Shown here piece by piece: positions 47,343-57,600 of a DNA stretch of 64,000 bases (the stretch's first letter is position 1; each line of letters starts with the position of its first letter). Origin of the DNA: UBA7328 sp965247965 (lineage in GTDB: Bacteria > Bacteroidota > Bacteroidia > Chitinophagales > Saprospiraceae). A program made the translations under genes and the position numbers. The stretch spans positions 6,262,001 to 6,326,000 of the forward strand of contig OZ252053.1 in NCBI GenBank assembly GCA_965247965.1, in the 5' to 3' direction. The notes under the pieces are model-generated. The model had not been told where the DNA came from. It ran no database searches and saw only the letters and a list, made by a program, of their open reading frames with translations.

Positions 47343-49190
47343 TTTTCAAGCGTACATTTGCCAGCTGCGGCCAAAACCCTGGAATTTTCTTAAGTGCAAT
47401 ATTGTTGCATAAGCATTCCTGAGGGTTGCGATGATGATATTTGGAAATCCGAGGGCATTTTCGACCAATTTATCGTTAATTCTTCTAAAATTCGTCCAAA
47501 GTACTCGTGACAGGACATAAATTTGACATTTGAATAAACCCCGATATAATATTTTGTTCCTTTTTTTGAGCCGGTGAAAACATTGATGTATGGTCGATTC
47601 CACATTGGCTCTTAGATTGTGGGTGTGTTCATCTAATGTTTCTTGCATCTGTTGAAATAAAAAATAGTTTTCTACTTCATCTTTGGTCATATACCGACCT
47701 CGGGTGTCGTGTTTAATGACGTATTTGTTGGTCTTCTCGTTAAACTTTACCGCGCACTGTTCTCCTGTCTTTTTTCGCCATACTTGAAGATTGTTATTCT
47801 CATCTCGTTTCATTGTATAGGCCTGCTTTCCCCCTTTTGTATTAGCTAACTTCCATTCGGGCGTGGTCGTTTCTGACATTGCTTTTCTGTTGGCCTTGCT
47901 GTCGTATCCGCCATCCGTGATGGCCTGTTCTATTTTATTCTTTTCTTGACCTGATTCATCCTTATCTGGATTTAATACATCCTGGATATGGTCGATAGAT
48001 TCGATTAAAAACTCGTCTTCTGTAATATTGGCCGGTACTACCTGGGCATCTACGATTAGGTCTATTTCATTTTCTTCTGTACACGTTTCACTTATGTTGG
48101 CATGATAGCCCGATATGGTCTGTTTATTTTCTGCTTTACCTTTAGTACGGTAGGCAGCATCAGGATCATGAATGGACTGCACACTGCCACTCGATATGTC
48201 TCTTGCAGCTTTGGGTCTCGGAGTATTCTCCTGTTTAGTTTGCTGTTCAGATTCATCACAGACCGCGCTGATTTTTGTTTTATCATCAGAGGCACTCGGA
48301 GGTTTTTGCTCATTAGATTCCTCTGATTGTTCTTCATACTGTTCTTCGTAGAGCCGCTTGAGATCTTGGTAGCCTGTCAATCCCGCCGCCTGGCCATGAC
48401 TCAAGAGTACCTTTATGATCTTACCCATACCTACTAGCAGTTCCTCTTTTTCTTTTTTGTTTAATGGGTAGACAATATTGGAGGCACTTTGGCTTTTTAG
48501 CTTTTCTAAAAGCTCGCATGATTCTTTATCCAATTGATCTGTAAGCAGTTCTACCATAAGGTCTTTACTGCATACTCGTACAGCTTCGATTATCATCTGG
48601 ACTCGAGTGCAGCGTGCAATATTGGAATTAATCAACTTCGAATCCAATCGTATTTTCTTACCGCTCACCTTGTATTGCTCTATCTGCCCAATAGTGATTT
48701 GTTTAAATGCCGCCTTCATCAAATCCTCCCCATGGTCTTCATTATACTCTACCATGCTCTGTCTGAACTTATAGTAAGTCGATTCGGTCGGAATATCCTC
48801 ATTTATATTCGAATATCCCAAAGCAAGCATGACCCTGGTGTTGAATCGACATTCATCAAAAAGTTGTTCATCAGTCCAACCTTTACCTTCTTTAAGGATA
48901 ATCATTCCCATTAAAACTCTAATTGAGCAATTGGGCCGGCCTCCTTGATTATAAAGCACCTCGAACAATCCTTCGTCTATGCGAGATACCACTTCTTTAA
49001 AAAATATATTATGCCAACCATTCGGATCATCCAGAAGCTCTCGCTTCCGTTCTGATAGCATCCCTCCTATCGATTTGAATAGATCAACTTGTGAATTTGT
49101 ACTACGTTTAAACATATCACAAATTAAATATATATGTCATCTTATTGTAATATTTGACATGATTTATGATTTAGTTTTCGGAGTGGACTC
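47319..49190 (-). mobile_element. IS1182-family insertion sequence (1872 bp), nested in IS66 copy B
   Basis: Perfect 13-bp terminal repeats GAGTCCACTCCGA (47319) and its complement ending at 49190. A 6-bp duplication AATTTT (47313-47318 and 49191-49196) is confirmed by the uninterrupted sequence in IS66 copy A. It carries one transposase gene. Confidence 0.93.
47346..49115 (-). CDS. IS1182-family transposase
   Basis: 589 residues. The DUF772-type N-terminal domain includes VVSRIDEGLFEVLYNQGGRP, RVLMGMIILKEGKGWTDEQL and ALGYSNINEDIPTESTYYKF. A long charged and low-complexity linker (EEQYEEQSEESNEQKPPSAS) follows. The DDE region has ISGYHANISETCTEENEIDL with AITDGGYDSKANRKAM, and the C-terminal E region is RANVESTIHQCFHRLKKRNK. 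ATG 49115 is just inside the element end. It is uninterrupted, so probably functional. Confidence 0.92.
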   Translation of the reverse strand: MFKRSTNSQVDLFKSIGGMLSERKRELLDDPNGWHNIFFKEVVSRIDEGLFEVLYNQGGRPNCSIRVLMGMIILKEGKGWTDEQLFDECRFNTRVMLALGYSNINEDIPTESTYYKFRQSMVEYNEDHGEDLMKAAFKQITIGQIEQYKVSGKKIRLDSKLINSNIARCTRVQMIIEAVRVCSKDLMVELLTDQLDKESCELLEKLKSQSASNIVYPLNKKEKEELLVGMGKIIKVLLSHGQAAGLTGYQDLKRLYEEQYEEQSEESNEQKPPSASDDKTKISAVCDESEQQTKQENTPRPKAARDISSGSVQSIHDPDAAYRTKGKAENKQTISGYHANISETCTEENEIDLIVDAQVVPANITEDEFLIESIDHIQDVLNPDKDESGQEKNKIEQAITDGGYDSKANRKAMSETTTPEWKLANTKGGKQAYTMKRDENNNLQVWRKKTGEQCAVKFNEKTNKYVIKHDTRGRYMTKDEVENYFLFQQMQETLDEHTHNLRANVESTIHQCFHRLKKRNKILYRGLFKCQIYVLSRVLWTNFRRINDKLVENALGFPNIIIATLRNAYATILHLRKFQGFGRSWQMYA

Positions 49191-49442
49191 AATTTTATTC
49201 TCTTCACGCAAAAACTTATTCTCCTTTCGAAGAAGTTGGTTTTCTTTTTCCAGTTTTGTTAGTCGTGATTCGATAATAGTCCAATTTATCCGGCCCTATT
49301 ATCTTTAGTTCGAGTTGGATTGTCCTATAACTCTTTTTACTCCATTATTATTATTCGTTATATTACCTCCTGAGTAGTTACTTTTATTTTATTTTATTTT
49401 ATTTTGCTTTTAAAGTTGGTCAATAATTTTTTATTATGTTTA

Positions 49443-49474
49443 TTTGTAATATTTTTTTGTAAAATGCTATTTTG
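49443..49474 (+). promoter_or_regulatory. candidate Bacteroidota promoter upstream of susC
   Basis: TTTG at 49443-49446 and TATTTTG at 49468-49474 are separated by 21 bases, close to the -33/-7 (TTTG / TAnnTTTG) layout of Bacteroidota housekeeping promoters. This leaves a 5' untranslated region of about 100 nt before ATG 49583. The -7 match is one base short of ideal. No operator or sigma/anti-sigma gene is nearby in the window. Confidence 0.35.
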
Positions 49475-49582
49475 TACCATTATAAATCGATTGTGGATGA
49501 TAAATTATTGATCATCAACTTAAAAATTGAAGCATTATGGCGGTGTTGTCCCGCTTATTGTTAAGCATTTAAATACTATTTT

Positions 49583-52500
49583 ATGGAAGTATCTCAACAT
49601 TTTAGACTTCGAAGACCGGTATTTTTCCTTTTCTTTTGGTGGGGGCTATTTATCTACGGCGCGGTTGGTAATTCAACGATCCTAGCTAGCGATAACTTTG
49701 ACGATCAGCCTTTTGATATTATGCAGATGGCAGAAAAAGTGATATCGGGAGCGGTAACATCGCAAGATGGAGAACCCCTGATCGGAGCAACTATATTAGT
49801 AAAGGGAACCAACAGCGGTACTATAACAGATACGGATGGAAAATATAGTCTGACAGTACCTGATGATGCTGCTGTATTGGTCATATCATACATAGGTTAC
49901 GGAACGCAAGAAATTACAGTTGGAACCCAAAGCGTTATAGATATTCAGATGGAGCTTGATTTGACTCAACTGGAAGAAGTGATTGTTGTGGGATACGGTA
50001 CACAAAGGAGAAAAGAAGTATCAGGGGCAGTTGCACAAATTGGCGGAGAGAAATTAACCAAAGCGCCTATTTCAACACTTACTAACTCCCTTTCAGGTCT
50101 TTTGCCAGGCCTTACTGTAAATCAACGTTCTTCTGAGCCAGGTCGGGAGTCAACTACAATTCTGGTTCGTGGAAATGCCACATTTGGGGACAATACAGCC
50201 CTGATCGTGATTGATGGGGTGGCAAATGTTGATGGTTTGGACAGATTGGATCCAAATGAAATTGAAAGTGTAACAGTACTTAAAGATGCATCCGCTGCGA
50301 TATATGGTGCGCAGGCTGCCAATGGTGTTATTTTAGTCACTACCAAGAGAGGGTTTACAGGAAAACCACAATTCAATTACAGTGGTAATGTGGGTTTTAA
50401 TTCACCAATTAGTTTACCAAAGATTTCTGACGGTTTGGAGTACGTTACACATATCAATCGACTTGCCTGGAGGAATTCTGGATGGGATCCGAATTATACA
50501 CCTGTGTACGCTGATGACGTGGTTACAGGTCTTCAAAATGGGACATACCCTACATCAGAATGGCGCGATGCAGCCTATAAGAATTCATTTGCTCAGACAT
50601 CCCACAACCTATCTGTAAGAGGGGGGGCTGAACAGGTTAAGTATTTCGTTTCTGCGAGATTCCTGGATCAGGGATCTGCTTTTAAGTTTGATAATGTTGG
50701 CGACAATAAGCAGTATAATATAAGGAGTAACCTGGACTTTAATCTAACTGATCGGCTAGATATGGGACTGGACATTTCGTTAAGACAACAGGATGTCGAA
50801 AATTCCGCTACTCGATTCCAGGCAGTTCTTCAAAATGCCGGGCTTATCAGTCCTTTGATTCCAAGGTATATCAATGACGACGCGAGGTACCCGACTGCTG
50901 CAAGGGCTAATCAGCATCCGGAGCCCATGATGAAACAAGGGGGGTATCAAAGTAATGAGATAAGGAATCTGAATGCCAGATTTAGCTTTAACTATGAAAT
51001 CCCTCAGGTGGAGGGATTGGCGATAGGTGGATTTGCTTCGGCTGCATTCCTTGAAGATATGGGTAAGATCTTTACAAAACCCTGGACTTATTATATACCA
51101 AATGCGGCGGATCCAAGCAATCCGGAAGCAAGGACCAACGGGCAGATAACATTGAACCAGTCCCATAGTAGATATAGGGCTTTGACGGCAAACTTTCACA
51201 CTACTTATGCAAAAGCATTTGGTGAACATAATATTGATGCATTGCTCCAGGTAGAAACGCAGGATACCAGAACAGATGAATTTGGTGCCGGGAATGATGA
51301 TTTCTTAAGTGTTACTTCTGACTACTTGAATTCGGGTAGTGCTGATCGCGGTGCCTCATTTGTAACTGGTCAGGCTTTTGAAGGGGCACGCATTAGTTAT
51401 TCCGGAAGGGTGAATTACAATTTTCAGCAAAAATACCTCGTACAGTTTCTTTTTAGATACGATGGATCCGAAAAATTTGCTAAAGGTCAGCGTTTTGGTT
51501 TTTTCCCAGGAATCTCGGCAGCTTGGTTGATGTCAGAAGAAGACTTTCTGCAGGGGAGCAATTTCATAAGCAATCTAAAACTGAGGGCCTCATGGGGGCA
51601 GTTAGGTAACGATAGAATACCTAGTTTTAATTATATATCCATATTCAGAATTGGTGGCCCTACCGTAGTGGATGGCACCACCGTACCTGGGATTCAAGAA
51701 GCAGGCATTTCTAATCCGGATGTAACCTGGGAAGTTTCGGAAACAACCAACCTGGGACTTGAACTTGGCCTGTGGGAAGACAAACTTTCGTTTGAAATTG
51801 ATGTCTTCGACACGCAGACCAAGAATATCCTGACACAACCCCTTTTGACACTTCCTCAGTATACTGGGATCATTCCCCCACAGCAAAACATAGGCCAACA
51901 TCAAAACCGGGGATTTGAAATAGCAACCGCCTATCGAAATCATGTTGGAGATCTTAGCTTCCAAATTGGAGGTAATGTAGCTTATACAAAAAATAAAGTA
52001 AAATTCTTTGACGAACCACCTTTTGATGAGGAATATCAAAATCTGACAGGAAGACCATTCGGTTCTGAATTGTGGTACCATGCAACAGGTATATTCCGTA
52101 CACAACAGGAGCTGGATAATCTACCAACTCGTGGAGGAGATCAATTGGGAGATGTTATCATTGAAGATGCGAATGGAGATGGGGAGATTACCATTGCTGA
52201 TCGACAACGATTGGATGCGACTGCAAACCCTGAAACGTTTTATGGGATAACCGGCCAGGTTACATTCAAGGGTTTTGATTTTTATATGCACTGGCAAGGA
52301 GCTTCCGGTGGCCTTAAACGGCTTCGAACAATCTTTTCAGATGGTAATAACGGACTTGCATATTATGCCAATAACTCATGGTCTCCTGATAATGTAGATG
52401 CCATATGGCCGGCACCTGTTACTGCTGCCCATGATACCGACTTTTTTCATGTAGAGTCCAATTACCTACGATTAAAGACCTTGGAAATTGGTTATAATTT

Positions 52501-52684
52501 GCCAGCAAGTTTGATAGGTACTGTCGGATTGAGTTCTGCAAGAGTATACGTAAGTGGATATAACTTGATTACCTTTGACGAGAACTCGGAAATCGGGCAT
52601 TCAGATCCCGAACAAATTGAGCCATTAACGTGGGATTATCCCACCTTGAAAACGGTGAATTTTGGACTTAATATTTCATTTTAA
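49583..52684 (+). CDS. susC: SusC/RagA-family TonB-linked outer-membrane transporter
   Basis: 1033 residues, typical of SusC. Signal peptide near residues 10-35 (VFFLFFWWGLFIYGAVG), CarboxypepD_reg-like domain (ISGAVTSQDGEPLIGATILV), SusC-specific plug start (LEEVIVVGYGTQRRKEVSGA, then VDGLDRLDPNEIESVTVLKD and ASAAIYGAQAANGVILVTTK), then a 22-strand barrel ending in an aromatic residue (VNFGLNISF). It imports oligosaccharides with TonB energy, capped by the SusD partner 3 bp downstream. The gene is complete and is the first of the distal module; substrate inferred from downstream fucosidase-type genes. Confidence 0.96.
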   Translation: MEVSQHFRLRRPVFFLFFWWGLFIYGAVGNSTILASDNFDDQPFDIMQMAEKVISGAVTSQDGEPLIGATILVKGTNSGTITDTDGKYSLTVPDDAAVLVISYIGYGTQEITVGTQSVIDIQMELDLTQLEEVIVVGYGTQRRKEVSGAVAQIGGEKLTKAPISTLTNSLSGLLPGLTVNQRSSEPGRESTTILVRGNATFGDNTALIVIDGVANVDGLDRLDPNEIESVTVLKDASAAIYGAQAANGVILVTTKRGFTGKPQFNYSGNVGFNSPISLPKISDGLEYVTHINRLAWRNSGWDPNYTPVYADDVVTGLQNGTYPTSEWRDAAYKNSFAQTSHNLSVRGGAEQVKYFVSARFLDQGSAFKFDNVGDNKQYNIRSNLDFNLTDRLDMGLDISLRQQDVENSATRFQAVLQNAGLISPLIPRYINDDARYPTAARANQHPEPMMKQGGYQSNEIRNLNARFSFNYEIPQVEGLAIGGFASAAFLEDMGKIFTKPWTYYIPNAADPSNPEARTNGQITLNQSHSRYRALTANFHTTYAKAFGEHNIDALLQVETQDTRTDEFGAGNDDFLSVTSDYLNSGSADRGASFVTGQAFEGARISYSGRVNYNFQQKYLVQFLFRYDGSEKFAKGQRFGFFPGISAAWLMSEEDFLQGSNFISNLKLRASWGQLGNDRIPSFNYISIFRIGGPTVVDGTTVPGIQEAGISNPDVTWEVSETTNLGLELGLWEDKLSFEIDVFDTQTKNILTQPLLTLPQYTGIIPPQQNIGQHQNRGFEIATAYRNHVGDLSFQIGGNVAYTKNKVKFFDEPPFDEEYQNLTGRPFGSELWYHATGIFRTQQELDNLPTRGGDQLGDVIIEDANGDGEITIADRQRLDATANPETFYGITGQVTFKGFDFYMHWQGASGGLKRLRTIFSDGNNGLAYYANNSWSPDNVDAIWPAPVTAAHDTDFFHVESNYLRLKTLEIGYNLPASLIGTVGLSSARVYVSGYNLITFDENSEIGHSDPEQIEPLTWDYPTLKTVNFGLNISF

Positions 52685-52687
52685 ATT

Positions 52688-54448
52688 ATGTCTATTATCA
52701 TGAAAACAAATATAAAATTATTTACGCTTGTTTTAAGCGTGACAATGATCATCTCAGCCTGCTCTGAAGATGCATTGGATTTGCAACCTCTGGATGCGCT
52801 CTCGGCAGACAATGTCTTCAATGACCTTGCGCTAATAAGGGCATATGTAGATGCATCCTATTCCGGTATACCTAATATTAATAATGGTAACAGAATGGGT
52901 ACAGACGCCTTAACCGATATATACCACTATAAATATCCTACAAATGTGGGTGTTGGCCTATATGTAGAAGCCACGATGGATGCTGTGACTGGAGAAACAA
53001 CATCCCGGAATACCTGGGGAAACTCTTATGCATCACTAAGACACATCAATACCTTCTTTGAAAGAGTTGGGAATTCTACGCTGCCGGCGAATGAACTTGA
53101 GCCTTTAAGAGGGGAAATGCATTTTTTACGCGCCTTCTATCATTTTGAATTATTGAAATACTACGGCGGGATTCCCATCATTACAAAAATATTCGCGATT
53201 GATGAGGAAAGCTTTGATTTACCAAGAAATTCTATTGAAGAAGTGGTAGACTTTATAGCTGCTGAACTTGATAACGCCATTCCTTTGCTTCCAGATGAGG
53301 CTGCTCCATCAAGGGCCAGCAAGGCCGGTGCCATGGCGATAAAAGGAAGGACATTGTTGTACGCCGCAAGTCCGCTATTTAATCAAAGCGGAGATATATC
53401 AAAATGGAACGCCGCAGCCACCGCCAATAAAGCAGTAATGGATTTGTCTACTTATCCTATGTCAGCTCTCTATGCCCCAATTTTTATGGACGCTCCAATT
53501 GATGGCGAGGTCATTTTTGCAAGAGAATATAACAAAGAATTGGACCAGGGTACCTGGTCTGGTTCGAACACAATGCTGTGGCCTAATGGTTATCAAGGTT
53601 GGGCGCTTTTGTCTCCTACTCAAGAATTTATCAACATGTTTGAAATGACCAATGGGGAATTGCCATTTATGCCTGATGGAATAACAGTAAATCCTGCTTC
53701 GGGATTTGATCCTCAAGACCCTTATATTAACAGGGATCCTCGTTTTTATGATATTGTGCTATATAATGGAGCATTCTTTAAGGGTAGAGATGTGGAATAT
53801 TTTATTGGATATACGGATGATGGTGATGGTAATCCACTGGATGCTGGTGGGAACGCACGTACAGAAGCGGCTTTTCCGCTATCAGGCATGGATACGCACT
53901 TAGGGCCCGTATATAATTGGGAACCACCCCTAACTAACTATTTATTTAAAAAAATTACAGATCCTAGCAAGCCTCCTACAGCTACAGGGCCTGATCCAGT
54001 AGAATTTACTCCTGATATTAAGTACAGGAAAACTGAATCTTTTTTGAACTACGCTGAAGCTCAGATTGCCCTTGGAAACGAAGCTGAGGCACGCAACGCA
54101 ATCAATACGGTGCGTGCCAGGGCAAGTGTAAATATGCCGCCTATTACGGCTACCGGAGCGGATTTGGTAGAAGCTTATAGAAGAGAAAGGGCTGTAGAGT
54201 TATCCCTGGAAAGCCACAGATTCATGGATATCAGAAGGTGGATGATTGCTGAAAACACAATGGGTAGACCCGCAATCGGCATTAATATAGAAAGATTAAG
54301 TACAGGGCAAATAGTTTATCATTATGGCTCTAAAATAGCACTGACATCACAAATAGAGAGATGGGACGACAAGTTGTACTGGTTTCCGATTCCGGATCGG
54401 GAAGTTAAAGCTAGTAATAATGTCTTAACACAAAATCCAGGGTATTAA
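52688..54448 (+). CDS. susD: SusD/RagB-family surface glycan-binding lipoprotein
   Basis: 586 residues with a lipoprotein signal (VLSVTMIISACSED). Start is ATG 52688 or ATG 52700; the second gives the more usual signal length. The N-terminal block LRGEMHFLRAFYHFELLKYY is the SusD helix-pair (TPR) signature, and KTESFLNYAEAQIALGNEAE then YRRERAVELSLESHRFMDIR is the C-terminal SusD domain motif. Ends NVLTQNPGY, a common SusD end. It forms a lid on SusC and binds the glycan at the cell surface. Translation is probably coupled to susC (3-bp gap). Confidence 0.96.
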   Translation: MSIIMKTNIKLFTLVLSVTMIISACSEDALDLQPLDALSADNVFNDLALIRAYVDASYSGIPNINNGNRMGTDALTDIYHYKYPTNVGVGLYVEATMDAVTGETTSRNTWGNSYASLRHINTFFERVGNSTLPANELEPLRGEMHFLRAFYHFELLKYYGGIPIITKIFAIDEESFDLPRNSIEEVVDFIAAELDNAIPLLPDEAAPSRASKAGAMAIKGRTLLYAASPLFNQSGDISKWNAAATANKAVMDLSTYPMSALYAPIFMDAPIDGEVIFAREYNKELDQGTWSGSNTMLWPNGYQGWALLSPTQEFINMFEMTNGELPFMPDGITVNPASGFDPQDPYINRDPRFYDIVLYNGAFFKGRDVEYFIGYTDDGDGNPLDAGGNARTEAAFPLSGMDTHLGPVYNWEPPLTNYLFKKITDPSKPPTATGPDPVEFTPDIKYRKTESFLNYAEAQIALGNEAEARNAINTVRARASVNMPPITATGADLVEAYRRERAVELSLESHRFMDIRRWMIAENTMGRPAIGINIERLSTGQIVYHYGSKIALTSQIERWDDKLYWFPIPDREVKASNNVLTQNPGY

Positions 54449-54670
54449 ATATTGATTATTATATACAATAGTTCAGTAATAATTGTGATCGTGCATTACA
54501 AGATGAGGCTCAGGCTAAGTTTTCCGTTCAGAAAACCACTAAGCCCTTAAGTGACAATGATCTGCCAGATCGCCGATCTGCAGTTTTATCCTCAGCCTTC
54601 TTCTTGATCTCATTAGTTGGCTTAAAAATTACCGGATCATGATAAATATTTATCTAAATTGTATATATGA

Positions 54671-57600
54671 ATGAAAGGCTTGTTTGTACAAATAATGCTC
54701 CTTTCTTTTTTAATTTCTTGTAAGGACAATGCAAGCATTGAAAAACAAATTAATACCCCTTTCTCTTCAGACATTAACCCACCCATAAAAGAACCTGTTC
54801 TATTTACATTGATGAGTCCACTCCATACCGGAGTCAGATTTATAAACCAACTGACCGAAACAACCGATATGAACGGCTTTTTTTATGAATACTATTATAA
54901 TGGTGCAGGAGTATCAATTTCAGACATTAACAACGATGGTTTACAAGACCTCTTATTTCTATCCAATTTAAGACAAAACCAACTCTACCTTAATCAAGGT
55001 AATCTAAAATTCATTGATATAACAGAAACTAGTGGAATAGGGAAATCTTTGGGTTATCCAACGGGGATTACTAATGTAGACATCAACCACGATGGCCTTA
55101 TGGATTATTATATATCCAAATCCGGTAGGTATGACGAACCATACAAGAGAAAAAATGAACTATGGGTAAACATGGGAGCCAACAATGAGGGAATCCCGGT
55201 ATTTACAGAAGAAGCCTCAAAATATAATCTGGACATAGATATGTGCTCAACACAAGCGGCCTTTTTTGACTATGACCTGGACGGAGATCTGGACATGTTC
55301 CTGATCAATCATTATCCTTCGCCCCTAACCTATACTAAAATTGATGAGCTAGGTGAAAAGGAAGGGATACTCACCGGAGATAGACTCTTTGAAAACAAAA
55401 ATGGAAAATATATAAATGTTACTAAAAAAGCAGGACTGACGAACACTTCCCGCTTGAGCTATGGTCTGGGCATTTCTGTTGGAGATCTGAATAATGATGG
55501 TTGGCCCGATGTGTATGTGGCCAATGACTATGAGGGAAAGGACTTCCTATACCTAAACAAAAAAAACAAGACCTTTAGTGATGTGGCAAATGAAGCCACA
55601 GGCCATGTCTCTTATTTTTCCATGGGAACCGATATCAGTGACGTCAATAACGATGGTTGGTTGGACTTTATGTCGTTGGATATGATGGCTGAAGATAATT
55701 ACACGATGAAGACCAGCATGGGTTCTATGGACCCCAGGAAATTTGCAGATGTGGTAGGCAGGGGACTTCATTATCAATATATGTACAATGCGCTTCAAAT
55801 CAACAATGGTGTGGTTGCCCCCGAAGGTGTTCCCTTGTTTTCAGATGTAGCTCAACTATCTGGTGTGGCCAGCACAGACTGGAGTTGGGGCCCTTTGTTT
55901 TTTGATATGGACAATGATGGCCATAAAGACCTGTTCATATCCAATGGAATCAAACGTGATTTTCGTAACAACGACTTTCTTATCAAACAAAGGACTAGCA
56001 ACGAAAAGGTCAGTAATCTTGATCGGGATGCTTATATCAAAAAAGTGCTGAGCGAAATGCCGGGAAGAAAGAAGCTAAACTACTTTTTTAAAAACAATGG
56101 AGATCTCACCTTCACCAATACAAGCAGTCAATGGCTTATGGATATCCCTACCAGTTCCAATGGAGCAGCTTATGGGGATTTGGACAATGACGGAGATCTT
56201 GATCTGGTAGTTAACAATTCTGATGATGCGTCACTTATATATAGAAACAATGCCTCAGAGCTTGGTTTGGGTGGTTATTTAAAAATTAAGTTGGTAGGCA
56301 GCGATAAAAACACGAAGGGCGTAGGAGCAAGAGTAAAATTGCGACATGGTAAAAACATTCAAGTCCAGGAATACTATCCAACCAGGGGTTTTCAATCAGC
56401 TATTGGAACAGTACTTCACTATGGGTTAGGAGAAAACAAATCAATAGAAGAACTAACCGTAATATGGCCGGATGGCAAGCGACAAATACTTGAGAATATT
56501 GAAGGTAATCAGGAATTGGTCTTAAATTATGTTGATGCTGAAAAGAAGAAGAATCCTGGAATAAAAGAATCTCAAACAGCTGCGCTATTTACTACATCTG
56601 GAATAGATATAGGCTGGAGTCATCGGGAAAATGATTTCAACGATTTTGAGGGAGAGAGTCTTTTACCCCATAAAATGTCACGGTTTGGACCGGCTTTGGC
56701 AGTAGGGGATTTTGATGGCGATCAGCTGGAAGATTTATTTTTGGGAGGAGCACATGATCAATCGCCAATCCTGTTCATGCAAATTACTGCGGGCAAATTT
56801 CAACCCGTTCAACAGAATTTTTTCGAAAACCAGAAATACCATGAAGATGTGGATGCCTTATTTATTGATGCCGACAAAGATGGAGATTTGGATTTGTACG
56901 TTGTGAGTGGTGGAAATGAAAAGGAAATCACCTCCGGTTATTATCAAGACAGACTTTATGAAAACGATAGTGGCATATTCAAATATCAGAAAGAAGCACT
57001 CCCCCGTTTCCTGAGTAGTGGGTCTTGCGTAAAGACTATAGATTACGATTCCGACGGAGACCTTGATTTATTTATAGGCGGAAGGCAACTTCCGGGAAGG
57101 TATCCAACAGCGGTGAAGAGTTATCTCTTAAGAAATGATAGTAAAAAAGGAAAAATCCAATATGCGGATGTAACCGATAAGATATTGCCAGATCTCAACC
57201 CAATTGGGATGGTGACGGATGCGATAAGCGTTGATTTGAACAATGACCAAAAACATGATTTGATTTTAGTGGGAGAATGGATGTCATTACGATTGTTTCA
57301 AAACACGGGCAAGGGATTCATGGAAGTAACAGCAGATGCCAATCTGCTCAACAGTACTGGCTGGTGGAATACTATAAAAGCTGCTGATTTTGATAAAGAT
57401 GGAGATCTGGATTTGATTGCAGGAAATCTTGGGCTAAACTATAAATATAAAGCTAGTCCCCAACAGCCCTTTAATATTTTTGGCGATGATTTTGACAGGA
57501 CTGGTACATTCGATATCGTGCTGGGATATTATGAAGGAGAAACCCTATACCCCTTAAGAGGTCGGGAGTGCTCATCCAGTCAAATGCCATTTATCAAAGA

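Larger units (their letters stand above)
45971..49381 (-). mobile_element. IS66-family element copy B, carrying a nested IS1182-family element
   Basis: The ends are the same as in copy A (GTAACTACTCAGG at 45971, complement ending at 49381), with the target duplication TTTTATTT. Its own sequence is 45971-47318 plus 49191-49381. The IS1182-type element is inserted near the start of tnpC, so copy B cannot transpose on its own. The two IS66 copies are nearly identical. Confidence 0.92.
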
